64,000 nt of DNA, taken from the NCBI RefSeq assembly GCF_023499255.1, contig NZ_CP092183.1, positions 751,501 to 815,500 on the forward strand. The letters are read 5' to 3'. The position numbers and the translations under genes are program-made. How positions within the stretch are numbered: position 1 is the first letter of the stretch; each line of letters starts with the position of its first letter. Origin of the DNA: Couchioplanes caeruleus. Lineage in GTDB: Bacteria; Actinomycetota; Actinomycetes; Mycobacteriales; Micromonosporaceae. The notes under the pieces were generated by a model, which saw only the letters and a program-made list of their open reading frames with translations, did not search any database and was not told where the DNA came from. Shown piece by piece: positions 53,967 through 62,615 of the stretch.

Positions 53967-55412
53967 TTAGACGCGGCTGCGCTGGCCGTATTCGTTGGCG
54001 GCGTCGAAGACCTTCTGCGCGTACGGGCGTACGGCGTTGTAGGACAGAATGGCGTCCCACCAGGCGTCCGCCCTGGACAGGTCCCGCCCGCCCCGGCACA
54101 GATAGACGGCCGCGGCGAGGGATGCGTCGTCGATGTCGTTGGGGTCCGACACACCGTTGTTGTCGGCGTCCACCGCGTTGCCGGCCGAGATCTCGTTCCA
54201 CGTCTGCGGGATGAACTGCAACGGTCCCATCGCACGGTCGTACTGGGCGTCCTTGTCGAGCACGCCCTGATCGGTGTCGCGGATCAGCTGGCGGCCGCCC
54301 TTGCCGTCGAGCGGCAGACCGAAGATCGCCGGCGCCACTGTGCCGTCCACGCCGAGCACCGCGCCGTTCGCGCTGCCGTGTGCGGATTCCACCTTCGCGA
54401 TGGCGGCGATCGTGGTCCAGCTCAGGTGGCAGCTCGGGGCGGTACGGCTGACGACCAGCTCGGCGTACCCGTAGGCCTGGACCGCGACCACCGGGATCCC
54501 GACCCGCGTCCCGGTCTGCTGGGCCCACCCGGCGAGCACATCGGCCGGCCGGCCGCCGGCAACCCCCACGGGCGGCGTCGTGGGCAGGCCGCCCGGCGCG
54601 GTGGCCGCGGAACTGACACCCGGCAGGCTCGGCAGCCCGCTCGCGCTGGGCAGCGGCGCGCCCGACCCCCCGCCATCCAGGCCGAAGTTCGGCGTCGCGC
54701 TGGGCGACGGCGCGGACTGCAGAGCCTGCGGTACGAGGTAAGCACCGGCCGTCCCGGCGGCGCCGAGGAGCAGTACGGCTATGACGGCCGGCAGGATGAA
54801 CCGGCCGGACGGGCGCTTGGCCCACTCCGAGGTGTTGCGGACCACGCGTACGGGATTGGCCTTGCGCAGCACCCGGGTGGTCCGGCTGCGCGCCGCGAGC
54901 GCGACGGCCGTCGCCGATGGTGTTGTGGCGCCCTCTTCCGGCTGCTTCTCCCCGGCCTTGGTCTCTGCCGAAGGGCTGCTCGCTGCCTTGTCCGAGGGCT
55001 GGGTGGTCGCTTCCTCGCTCGGCTTGTTCTTCGCCGGCTCGTCCGCGGTGCTTCCGGCCGGCCTGTCCGTGGTCTTCCCGGACGGCTCCTTCGCAGACGT
55101 GCCTGCGTCGGTTGCGGTCCTCTTCTCCGCTGCCGCGGCGGGGCTCCCGGTCGGGGTGGAGCTTCGATCTTCCCCGTCCCCGGCGAGGGGCCCGGCCGGC
55201 TTTTCCGCCCCTTCGGCGAGAGGCCCGGCCGGCTTTTCCGCCCCTTCAGCGAGAGGCGGTGCCGGCTTCTCTGCCTCTCCGGCGGGGCTCACGGCAGGCT
55301 CCTTCGCCTCCGCGGCGGGCGGCTCATCGGGCGCGGCACCCGAGCTGCCCAGAGGGCCGCCGGAGTGCGGCGCCGCTGGTCGCTTCGAGGGTGTGTCGTG
55401 CCCGTCTACCAC
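53967..55412 (-). CDS. Membrane-anchored lytic transglycosylase
   Basis: 481 residues. A long cytoplasmic, Pro/Glu/Ala-rich tail (about 1-210) contains EGAEKPAGPLA-type repeats. One membrane helix (about 215-235, FILPAVIAVLLLGAAGTAGA) and a Ser/Pro linker follow. The SLT-type catalytic domain (about 300-481) has the glutamate in TTIAAIAKVESAHGSANGAV and AMGPLQFIPQTWNEIS, with AAAVYLCRGGRDLSRADAWW. It cleaves peptidoglycan glycan strands outside the membrane. The cytoplasmic tail is unusual for this family and could dock other proteins. GTG at 55412. Confidence 0.85.
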   Translation of the reverse strand: MVDGHDTPSKRPAAPHSGGPLGSSGAAPDEPPAAEAKEPAVSPAGEAEKPAPPLAEGAEKPAGPLAEGAEKPAGPLAGDGEDRSSTPTGSPAAAAEKRTATDAGTSAKEPSGKTTDRPAGSTADEPAKNKPSEEATTQPSDKAASSPSAETKAGEKQPEEGATTPSATAVALAARSRTTRVLRKANPVRVVRNTSEWAKRPSGRFILPAVIAVLLLGAAGTAGAYLVPQALQSAPSPSATPNFGLDGGGSGAPLPSASGLPSLPGVSSAATAPGGLPTTPPVGVAGGRPADVLAGWAQQTGTRVGIPVVAVQAYGYAELVVSRTAPSCHLSWTTIAAIAKVESAHGSANGAVLGVDGTVAPAIFGLPLDGKGGRQLIRDTDQGVLDKDAQYDRAMGPLQFIPQTWNEISAGNAVDADNNGVSDPNDIDDASLAAAVYLCRGGRDLSRADAWWDAILSYNAVRPYAQKVFDAANEYGQRSRV

Positions 55413-55556
55413 CCGCAGAAGACTACCGGTCGAGGGCCACCGCCGGGTGCCATGGATTCTGGCCAATGGAGTGCCATGGGCTCCGGCCAATCTTTGGTCA
55501 ACAACTACGCACGTGCGATGCAGCGCGGGGGCCGGTCCAGCCAATACGCTGTTCGG

Positions 55557-55778
55557 ATGCCGCGATACGACTTCCGTTGCCGCGCATGCGGTGACACCTT
55601 CGAACTGAATCGCCCGATGGCCGAGGCGTCGGCCCCGGCGACCTGCCCACAGGGCCATAAGGACACGGTCAAGCTTCTCTCCACGGTCGCCGTGACGGGC
55701 CGGGGCGGCACCGCGCCGTCTGTGCCGGCCGGCGGCGGCGGTGGGGGCGGCTGTTGCGGTGGAGCCTGCGGCTGCTGA
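55557..55778 (+). CDS. FmdB-family zinc-ribbon protein
   Basis: 73 residues. The FmdB zinc ribbon reads MPRYDFRCRACGDTFELNR then ATCPQGHKDTVKLLS, with CRAC and C.. ligands. A Gly-rich tail ends GGGGCCGGACGC, adding further cysteines. FmdB proteins were named as putative regulators of formamidase, but the function is not known. It is divergent from the lytic transglycosylase with about 140 bases between. Confidence 0.85.
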   Translation: MPRYDFRCRACGDTFELNRPMAEASAPATCPQGHKDTVKLLSTVAVTGRGGTAPSVPAGGGGGGGCCGGACGC

Positions 55779-55818
55779 CAACCGGCGGTACTCGGTGCGA
55801 CCCGTCTCCCGGCCGGCC

Positions 55819-55899
55819 GAGCGAGCCGGCTGGACGAGCGAGCCGGCTGGACGAGCGAGCCGGCTGGACGAGCGAGCCGGCTGGGCGAGCGAGCCGGAC
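55819..55899. repeat. 17-bp tandem repeat, about five copies
   Basis: GAGCGAGCCGGCTGGAC is repeated four times with little change (55819-55886) and a fifth partial copy follows. It lies in the 730-base gap before the cyclase gene (55779-56508), where I see no gene; a period of 17 excludes a coding role. Confidence 0.85.
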
Positions 55900-56508
55900 G
55901 GCAAGCGATCCGGACGGCTCGTTCGGATCGGACGGATGAGCGGGCCGAGCGAGCGACCGGTGATGAGCGATCCGCGCGAACGCGCGACCCTGACCGGGCG
56001 GCCCGCGACCGACGGTGAGTGGCCGACGATCGAGTGTTTGCCGAACGCAGGTCCGAGGGGCCGGCCGATCGCGGTCCGTGTTCGCGGGGTGGCAGTCGTG
56101 GCCAAAGGTGAGTGAGCCAGGGTCGCGGGGGTCCAACTGCTACAGCGTCTCCGCCGGCTCAACTCGCCCACCACCGTGGATAGCGGACCGCCGGCCGTCC
56201 ACTGCGGGCACTCTCGGTGGGTGACCGGGCAGTGACTTGTCGGAGTCGTGCAGGACGCCGCGCCTGAGGTCTCCTGGGCGTACGTCCGTTCGGGGGTTGG
56301 AAATGACCAACTGCTGCGTGACCCGCACATGAACCGCCTCGTTACGTCACGCGTAGTGCCGTGCGTGGATGTGGACGACGGCTCCGGGGTCGCCCGAACG
56401 GGGTCGGCCGTGGCGGGTGGATGGTTACCGACCGTTTCTACGATGTGCCCCGTGATTGCTGTGCGGCAGCATGGAGCGCGACTTCCCAAGGGGGCGGAGG
56501 TTCACACC

Positions 56509-59500
56509 GTGTCGGGACGGACCGAGCTGCCGAGTGGGCTGGTGACCTTCATGTTCACCGACATCGAAGGCTCGACTCGGCTGGCCAGGATGCTCGGCGA
56601 CGGATATCGCAGCGTGCTGAACGCCCATCGCGGCGTCATCCGGGATGCGGTACGTAATCACTCGGGGATCGAGCTTTTCACTGAGGGTGATTCCTTCTTC
56701 GTGGCTTTCGCGGATGCCGCCGAAGCGGTCGCCGCCTGCGTGGCGTCACAGCGCGCACTCGCCGACCACCCGTGGCCGAGCCCCGACGTGGCCCCTCGCG
56801 TGCGGATGGGGCTCCACACCGGATGGGCCCAGCCGGTCGGCGGCGAGTACACCAGCCATGAGGTCCACCGTGCCGCCCGGGTGTCCGCGGCTGCTCACGG
56901 CGGCCAGATCATCTGCTCCGAGGCGACGGCGCTGGCGGTGAGCGTGTGGTCCGCGGACCTGCTTCCCGGCGTTCCGGTCGCGGGGGCGCACAACCACGGG
57001 CGCCACGCCGCCGACACTGCCGGGATGCCGCGCCGCGCCCACAACCTGAACCGCACCGCTGCAGGACTGCTGACCCGGCCATTCGCGTCGGCTGAGCCCC
57101 GCGGCACGAGAACCCCGACCGGCACGGCAGCGGCCGGAACGACCATCGGCTCGGCAGCGGCGGGAACGACCATCGGCTCGGCAGCGGCGGGAACGACCAT
57201 CGGCTCGGCAGCGGGAACGACCATCGGCTTGGCGGCGGCAGGCACCACTATCGGCTCCGTAACGGCGGGAACGACCATCGGCTCGACGGCGACCGGAACG
57301 ACCATCGGCTCAGCAGCGGCCGGCACCGCCGCCGGTCCGGCAGCGACCAGAACTGCCTTCGAGGCGGCCGCGGCCGGCACCGTGGCGTGGGAGCCGGCCC
57401 GGGGACCCGCGGCGAGCAGGACAGCGTTCGAGGTGCCGGCGGCGGGCGGGTCCGCGTACCAGGCGGCCGCCCGGTCCGCGATCGACCTGGTTGATCTCGG
57501 GCAGCACCGGCTGCGCGGGTTCGACGATGCCGAGCGGCTCTTCCAGATCGTCGCTCCCGGCCTTCAGCGGTCCTTTCCCGAGCCTCGTACGGAGAGCGCC
57601 CCCGTCCACAATCTGCCGGCCGCGCTGACCTCGTTCGTGGGGCGGCAGGCCGAGGTCGCCGAGTTGCGGGGACTGGTCGGGGAGCACCGGCTCGTCACCG
57701 TGGCCGGTGCCGGCGGTGCGGGCAAGACGCGGATCGCGCTGGCGGTCGCCGAGCAGGTGCTGGCGGCGTACGCGCAGGGGGTCTGGGTTGTCGATCTCGC
57801 CGAGGGGGTGCCGGAGGCCGCCTTGGCGGCCGCGATGGGGGTACGGCCGGAGCCGGCGCGACCGGTTCTCGAGTCCGTCGTCGAGCGGTGCCGGGACGGC
57901 CGGATCCTGCTGGTGCTGGACACCTGCGACGCGCATCCCGGAGCGGTACGGCGTCTGGTGCGGCGGCTGCTCGGCGCCTGCCCCCGGCTGGATGTGCTGG
58001 CGACGTCGCGGGCGCCGCTCGGGGTGCCGGGCGAGCTGGTGTGGCGGCTGCCGCCGATGGCGCCGGCGGATGCGTACGCACTGCTCAGTGAGCGTTCGGT
58101 TGCCGCGCGGGGCGGGCGTGCGGTGTCCGCGGAGGAGTCCGGTGACCTGGGGCGGGTGGCGTCGAAGCTGGACGGTCATCCGCTGGCGATCGAACTGGCC
58201 GCCGACCGGTTGCGGCTGCTGTCCGCGGCCCAGCTGGCCGCGCGGCTGCACGACCCGATCGCGGCCCTCGACGCCGGCCGGGAAGGCTGGGAGAACCCCT
58301 TCCTCCGCGGAGTCGCCGGCAACTGGGAAGCCGCCGAATCGCCGGCAAGCGGTAGCTGGGAAGCTGCCGAATCGCCCGCGCGCGGCGGCTGGGAGATCGT
58401 CCAGCCGGCCGGGCCCCGGCAGCCGGTCGAGTCGTTCCGGGACCGGCACACCAGCCTGACCCGCAACCTCGACTGCTCCTACCGCGCCCTGAGCGATCGG
58501 GCCGCCGCCCTTCTGCGCCGCCTCGCCGTCTTCGCCGGCCCGGTCGAGCTGGCCACCGTCGAATGGTCCGGCGACGACGCGTTCGGCGCCCTGTCGGAGC
58601 TGGCCGACCGGTCGCTCGTCGAGGTCGTGGCCGGGCCGCGGTACCGGTTGGGTGATCAGGTACGTGCGTACGCGGCGCGCCGGCTCGCCGCGGCCGGGGA
58701 GGAGCGGGTGGCTCGGGACCGGCATGCCGCCTGGTCGTTGCACACGCTGGACGGTGTCGTCGTCGACACGGACGGGCAGCCGCGGACGGTGTCGTTGACG
58801 GAGCTGTCGCCGTACGTGAAGGAGTGGGAAGCCGCTCTGCGGTGGTCGGTGTCGGGTGGCGACGCTCGGGCGGGGCTGCGGCTCGCCGCGGCGCTGGACC
58901 CCTGGTGGCGCGAGCACGGCGGCGCGCGGGCCGGGCGGGACCTGCTGTACCGGCTGTACGGCCGGCTGGAGGGTGCCGAGGTGACGCCGGGGGAGCTGGC
59001 GTCCGCGTACCTCCTCCATGCCGGCCTGTCGGGCGACCGCGACGAGCGCGACCGCTTCCTGCAGCGGGCCGAGGAGGCCGCTCGGCGGGCGGACGATCCG
59101 GTTCTTCTGGTACGGGCGCTCGCCGGTCACCGCGTCTCGCTCATCGAGGCGGGCCGGCTCGACGACGCGGAGCTGCTGTGCCGGGAGGTCATCCGCGCTG
59201 CCGAGCGTACGGGTGCCCCGGCCGCCGCGCTGCCGACGATCATCGCGCTCGCCGAGTTGCTGTGGCGGCGGGACGCCCTGGACGAGGCGGCGGAGTTGCT
59301 CGGCGGGGCTCGGGTGATGGAGGCGACGCGGCCGGAGGACCGGGGCCGCCGTACCGTCGACTGGCTTCTCGGGATGGTCGCGTTGCGCCGCGGTGACCTG
59401 GTCGCCGCGCACGACCACCTGGTGGTGGCCCTGCGGTCCCGGCTGCGGCACGGTTTCCGGGGTGCCGCCGCCGACGCGGTCGCCGCCATCGCGGTGCGCT

Positions 59501-59766
59501 GCGCGATGGGTGGGGATCCGGTCAGCGCGTCCGTCCTGTTCGGCGGGGCGGAGTCGGTGCGGGGTGCGCGCCGGGCGACGCAGTTCGGGGTGTTCTGGGG
59601 GAACCAGCAGGGTGTCCTGCGGCAGCTCCTCGGCGACGCGGCGTTCGACGCCGCGTACGCGGACGGGGCGCAGATGGGTTTCACCAGCGCGGTGGCGACC
59701 GCGCTGGCGGTGGAGCACCCGGACCTGGAGCACGGCTCGGCCCGTTTCGCCCAGACCCTGGGCTGA
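56509..59766 (+). CDS. Class III nucleotide cyclase-like/NB-ARC ATPase regulator
   Basis: 1085 residues. The N-terminal cyclase homology domain (about 1-160) has the metal aspartates in TFMFTDIEGSTRLARML and ELFTEGDSFFVAFADAAEA, then VRMGLHTGWAQPVGGEYTSH. An insert of about 150 residues rich in GTTIGS repeats follows, before the domain tail LVDLGQHRLRGFDDAERLFQ. Next is an NTPase with Walker A VAGAGGAGKTRIALAVAE (about 400) and Walker B RILLVLDTCD, a winged-helix region and TPR-like helices. There is no C-terminal LuxR HTH. GGAGG (56496-56500) fixes the GTG. Whether it makes cAMP is untested; the family is common in actinobacteria. Confidence 0.85.
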   Translation: MSGRTELPSGLVTFMFTDIEGSTRLARMLGDGYRSVLNAHRGVIRDAVRNHSGIELFTEGDSFFVAFADAAEAVAACVASQRALADHPWPSPDVAPRVRMGLHTGWAQPVGGEYTSHEVHRAARVSAAAHGGQIICSEATALAVSVWSADLLPGVPVAGAHNHGRHAADTAGMPRRAHNLNRTAAGLLTRPFASAEPRGTRTPTGTAAAGTTIGSAAAGTTIGSAAAGTTIGSAAGTTIGLAAAGTTIGSVTAGTTIGSTATGTTIGSAAAGTAAGPAATRTAFEAAAAGTVAWEPARGPAASRTAFEVPAAGGSAYQAAARSAIDLVDLGQHRLRGFDDAERLFQIVAPGLQRSFPEPRTESAPVHNLPAALTSFVGRQAEVAELRGLVGEHRLVTVAGAGGAGKTRIALAVAEQVLAAYAQGVWVVDLAEGVPEAALAAAMGVRPEPARPVLESVVERCRDGRILLVLDTCDAHPGAVRRLVRRLLGACPRLDVLATSRAPLGVPGELVWRLPPMAPADAYALLSERSVAARGGRAVSAEESGDLGRVASKLDGHPLAIELAADRLRLLSAAQLAARLHDPIAALDAGREGWENPFLRGVAGNWEAAESPASGSWEAAESPARGGWEIVQPAGPRQPVESFRDRHTSLTRNLDCSYRALSDRAAALLRRLAVFAGPVELATVEWSGDDAFGALSELADRSLVEVVAGPRYRLGDQVRAYAARRLAAAGEERVARDRHAAWSLHTLDGVVVDTDGQPRTVSLTELSPYVKEWEAALRWSVSGGDARAGLRLAAALDPWWREHGGARAGRDLLYRLYGRLEGAEVTPGELASAYLLHAGLSGDRDERDRFLQRAEEAARRADDPVLLVRALAGHRVSLIEAGRLDDAELLCREVIRAAERTGAPAAALPTIIALAELLWRRDALDEAAELLGGARVMEATRPEDRGRRTVDWLLGMVALRRGDLVAAHDHLVVALRSRLRHGFRGAAADAVAAIAVRCAMGGDPVSASVLFGGAESVRGARRATQFGVFWGNQQGVLRQLLGDAAFDAAYADGAQMGFTSAVATALAVEHPDLEHGSARFAQTLG
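57115..57330 (+). repeat. 24/27-bp tandem repeats inside the cyclase-ATPase gene
   Basis: Seven units encode AAAGTTIGS or close variants (one GTTIGL, one shortened by three bases). They sit between the two parts of the cyclase homology domain and are all in frame. Confidence 0.88.
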
Positions 59767-59803
59767 TCGCGGCCGGGCGAGAGCCGAGCGGGGCACGGCT
59801 GAG

Positions 59804-59838
59804 CTGACCCCGCACCGGAAGGGTCGGCGCGGGGTCAG
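59804..59838. terminator. Hairpin terminator between the cyclase and phospholipase genes
   Basis: A perfect 10-bp stem CTGACCCCGC/GCGGGGTCAG (59804-59813 with 59829-59838) lies between two convergent stop codons. It can serve both. Confidence 0.75.
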
Positions 59839-59854
59839 GGCGGTTGGAGGAAGA

Positions 59855-60355
59855 TCAGCCGACGAGCGCCCGGGCCCGGTCGACGTCGGACGGGTTGACC
59901 GCCTCCAGGGAGCCGAAGATGCTGACTGCCTGGTAGTACGTCCAGGCCAGGCTGTAGCAGGCCGGCTGGACGACGACGCTGTACGTCGCGCACTTGCGCT
60001 TCAGGTCGGCGTAGAACATGGAGTCGAGCCGGGACTTGTTGGCGTCGAACGTGCCGAGGTCCTTGTAGTTGCGGTAGCCGAAGTCGTGGTGCCAGCACGA
60101 CAGCTTGAAGTCGAAGCCGAGCGGGTTGTCCGGGCTCGACGAGCAGTAGTCCGTGGACCAGTCGAAGTTGTACGACGCCCACGGCTCGCGGTTGAGCCGG
60201 GCGGCATTCCAGGCGTTGGTGCTGGTCGCGGTGGTCTGTGTCCAGCCGGACAGGACGGATGCCTTGCTCTCCGCGGCGTGGGCCGCAGCCGCGGGTACGA
60301 GCAGGGCGAGAGTTGAGATCAGGACGACGAGGAGACGGCGGGGCGACCGGTTCAT
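59855..60355 (-). CDS. Secreted phospholipase A2
   Basis: 166 residues. A signal peptide (RRLLVVLISTLALLVPAAAA, cleaved near AHAAE) precedes the prokaryotic PLA2 domain. Its catalytic pair is in FKLSCWHHDFGYRNYKDLGT (His-Asp). Cysteines in STDYCSSSPDNPL and KLSCWHH and in KRKCATY...PACYS form the two disulfides of the Streptomyces A2-type enzyme. It would release fatty acid from the sn-2 position of phospholipids outside the cell, with calcium. TGGAGG precedes the ATG at 60355. Confidence 0.92.
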   Translation of the reverse strand: MNRSPRRLLVVLISTLALLVPAAAAHAAESKASVLSGWTQTTATSTNAWNAARLNREPWASYNFDWSTDYCSSSPDNPLGFDFKLSCWHHDFGYRNYKDLGTFDANKSRLDSMFYADLKRKCATYSVVVQPACYSLAWTYYQAVSIFGSLEAVNPSDVDRARALVG

Positions 60356-60550
60356 CGGAACCTCCAGCGGTGGGGGCCACTGGCTGTAAGTCTTCGACTC
60401 CATAGGGTTATAACACAACGGAGATGACGAAATATCCTTAACGATGCTTCAACTTACTCGTGGGTATTCCCTCGCGGCCGGGACCTGTGATGTCCTGAGA
60501 AACGCCGTGGGGTGCGGCGGCTATGGTGTGACCGTGCAGGCGGACGTCAG

Positions 60551-61564
60551 GTGATCCATCTCCCGCTGGTCCGGCAGGGCCCGCTGCGTGCCCTGGCCGT
60601 CCGGCTCGTGGCCGCGATCGTGCTCGTCCTGCTCACGGTGCTGGTGATCTACCTCGACCGGGACGGCTACCGCGACGTCAACGAGGACGGCCTGACGCTG
60701 CTCGACAGCTTCTACTACGCGGTCGTGTCGCTCTCGACCACCGGCTACGGCGACATCACCCCCGTGACGCCCGACGCGCGCCTGGTCAACATCGTGTTCA
60801 TCACCCCCGCGCGGGTGCTCTTCCTGATCATCCTGGTCGGCACGACCCTCGAGGTGCTGACCGACCAGTACCGGAACAGCCTGCGGGTGAACCGGTGGAG
60901 GCGAAAGTTGAAGGACCACATCATCGTCTGCGGCTACGGCACCAAGGGCCGCGCCGCGATCAGCGCCCTGCTCGAGACCGGATACGACAAGTCCCGCATC
61001 GTCATCGTGGAGAGCCGGGAGGTTGCGCTGCGGCAGGCTGCCGCGAACGGGCTCGTCGCCATCGAGGGCAACGCCACGCGTTCCGCGGTCCTGATGCAGG
61101 CGGACGTCAAGAACTGCAAGGCGGTCATCATCGCGACGGACACCGACGAGGCGTCCGTGCTCATCTCGCTGACCGTACGGCAGCTGACCGCCGGCCAGGT
61201 CCGCATCATCGCCGCCGTCCGCGAGCAGGAGAACGCCGCCCTGCTCAAGCAGAGCGGCGCCCACCACGTGATCGTCTCGTCCTCCACCGCGGGCCGGCTG
61301 CTCGGGCTCACCACGACGACGCCCCCGCTGATCGACGTGGTCGAGGACCTGCTCACCCCGGGTCAGGGCATGGCGCTGGCGATGCGCTCGGCGGAGCGCA
61401 GCGAGGTCGGTCAGAACCCGCGCGAGCTGAAGACGCTGGTGGTCGCTCTTATCCGGCGCGGCAAAGTGGTGCCGCTCGGCGGGGAGCAGGCGGAGACCAT
61501 CGAGACCGGTGACATGCTCATCTACATCCGGGACGAGGAGAAGAGCATCCCGACGGCCGTCTGA
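60551..61564 (+). CDS. Two-helix potassium channel with RCK (TrkA-N/C) domains
   Basis: 337 residues. TM1 at about 10-33 is followed by the pore loop with selectivity filter SLSTTGYGDITPVTP (TTGYGD) and TM2 at about 80-105. Then come RCK-N with the nucleotide motif IIVCGYGTKGRAAISALLE and a TrkA-C-type domain (LVVALIRRGKVVPLGGEQAE). This is the MthK/Kch plan, gated by a cytoplasmic ligand such as calcium or a nucleotide. GTG 60551 is the assumed start; GTG 60512 would add 13 residues. The AT-rich promoter gap is shared with the phospholipase gene. Confidence 0.9.
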   Translation: MIHLPLVRQGPLRALAVRLVAAIVLVLLTVLVIYLDRDGYRDVNEDGLTLLDSFYYAVVSLSTTGYGDITPVTPDARLVNIVFITPARVLFLIILVGTTLEVLTDQYRNSLRVNRWRRKLKDHIIVCGYGTKGRAAISALLETGYDKSRIVIVESREVALRQAAANGLVAIEGNATRSAVLMQADVKNCKAVIIATDTDEASVLISLTVRQLTAGQVRIIAAVREQENAALLKQSGAHHVIVSSSTAGRLLGLTTTTPPLIDVVEDLLTPGQGMALAMRSAERSEVGQNPRELKTLVVALIRRGKVVPLGGEQAETIETGDMLIYIRDEEKSIPTAV

Positions 61565-61583
61565 CGACGACCGCCGGGGAGGG

Positions 61584-62615
61584 CTACAGGATCGTCCAGG
61601 TGTCGCCGGCGCTGAGCAGGTCGCTCAGCATCGCCTCCGGCGTACCCGTCGCGGTGGCCTGCGCGTCCTGGAGCTGCTTCTGCACCAGGTTGTCGTAGGT
61701 CGGGCGCTTGACGTTGCGGAAGACGCCGATCGGGGTCGTGTTGAGGTCCGAGCCCGACAGGCGGGACAGCGCGAACGCGTACGCCGGGTCGTCGACCGTC
61801 GCGTCGTGCACGAGGGGGGTGCCGCCCTCCTGCACCTGCAGGCCGAAGCTGCCCTCGGGGTGGACGACCGAGTAGCGGTTGTCCGTGCCGAAGGTGATCG
61901 GCTCGCCCTGCTCGAGGCGGATCAGGTGCTCGTCGCGCGTACCCGGGTCCTTGAGCAGCTCGAACGCGCCGTCGTTGAAGATGTTGCAGTTCTGGTAGAT
62001 CTCCACGAACGCGGAGCCCTCGTGCTCGGCCGCCGCGCGCAGCACCGACTGCAGGTGCTTGCGGTCGGAGTCGATCGTGCGGGCGACGAACGTCGCCTCC
62101 GCGCCCAGTGCCAGCGACAGCGGGTTGAACGGCGCGTCGTTGGACCCCACCGGCGTCGACTTGGTGATCTTGCCGAGCTCGGAGGTGGGCGAGTACTGGC
62201 CCTTGGTCAGCCCGTAGATCCGGTTGTTGAAGAGCAGGATCTTCAGGTTGACGTTGCGGCGCAGCGCGTGGATCAGGTGGTTGCCGCCGATCGACAGCGC
62301 GTCGCCGTCACCGGTCACGACCCACACCGACAGGTCGGGGCGGGACGCGGACAGGCCGGTCGCGATCGCCGGCGCGCGGCCGTGGATCGAGTGCATGCCG
62401 TACGTGTTCATGTAGTACGGGAAGCGCGAGGAGCACCCGATGCCGGAGACGAAGACGATGTTCTCCCGCGGGATGCCGAGCTCCGGCATGAAGCCCTGCA
62501 CGGCGGCCAGGATCGCGTAGTCACCGCAGCCCGGGCACCAGCGCACCTCCTGGTCGGACTTGAAGTCCTTCGCGGTGAGCTTGACGGGGGTGAGCGGAAT
62601 CGTCGGGCTAGCCAT
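61584..62615 (-). CDS. korB: 2-oxoacid:ferredoxin oxidoreductase, beta subunit
   Basis: 343 residues. Thiamine diphosphate domain: GDGDALSIGGNHLIHALRRN with NNRIYGLTKGQYSPTSE for magnesium-diphosphate binding. Cysteines in RWCPGCGDYAILAAVQGFMP and VSGIGCSSRFPYYM bind an iron-sulfur cluster. With KorA it oxidises 2-oxoglutarate to succinyl-CoA with ferredoxin, giving an alternative to the NAD-linked complex; substrate is from family similarity. The ATG at 62615 overlaps the korA stop by 8 bases, so expression is coupled. It is second in the korAB operon. Confidence 0.94.
   Translation of the reverse strand: MASPTIPLTPVKLTAKDFKSDQEVRWCPGCGDYAILAAVQGFMPELGIPRENIVFVSGIGCSSRFPYYMNTYGMHSIHGRAPAIATGLSASRPDLSVWVVTGDGDALSIGGNHLIHALRRNVNLKILLFNNRIYGLTKGQYSPTSELGKITKSTPVGSNDAPFNPLSLALGAEATFVARTIDSDRKHLQSVLRAAAEHEGSAFVEIYQNCNIFNDGAFELLKDPGTRDEHLIRLEQGEPITFGTDNRYSVVHPEGSFGLQVQEGGTPLVHDATVDDPAYAFALSRLSGSDLNTTPIGVFRNVKRPTYDNLVQKQLQDAQATATGTPEAMLSDLLSAGDTWTIL

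Noticed and set aside
50122..55778. Long plus-strand frames opposite the nuclease, GNAT and transglycosylase genes
   Set aside because: Composition is shadow-like, and the minus-strand genes have signal peptides, catalytic motifs and ribosome sites. Only the last 74 codons (FmdB) of the second frame are real.
55779..56508. Gene in the 730-base gap before the cyclase
   Set aside because: Frames on both strands run through the 17-bp repeat and have no ribosome site or recognisable domain.
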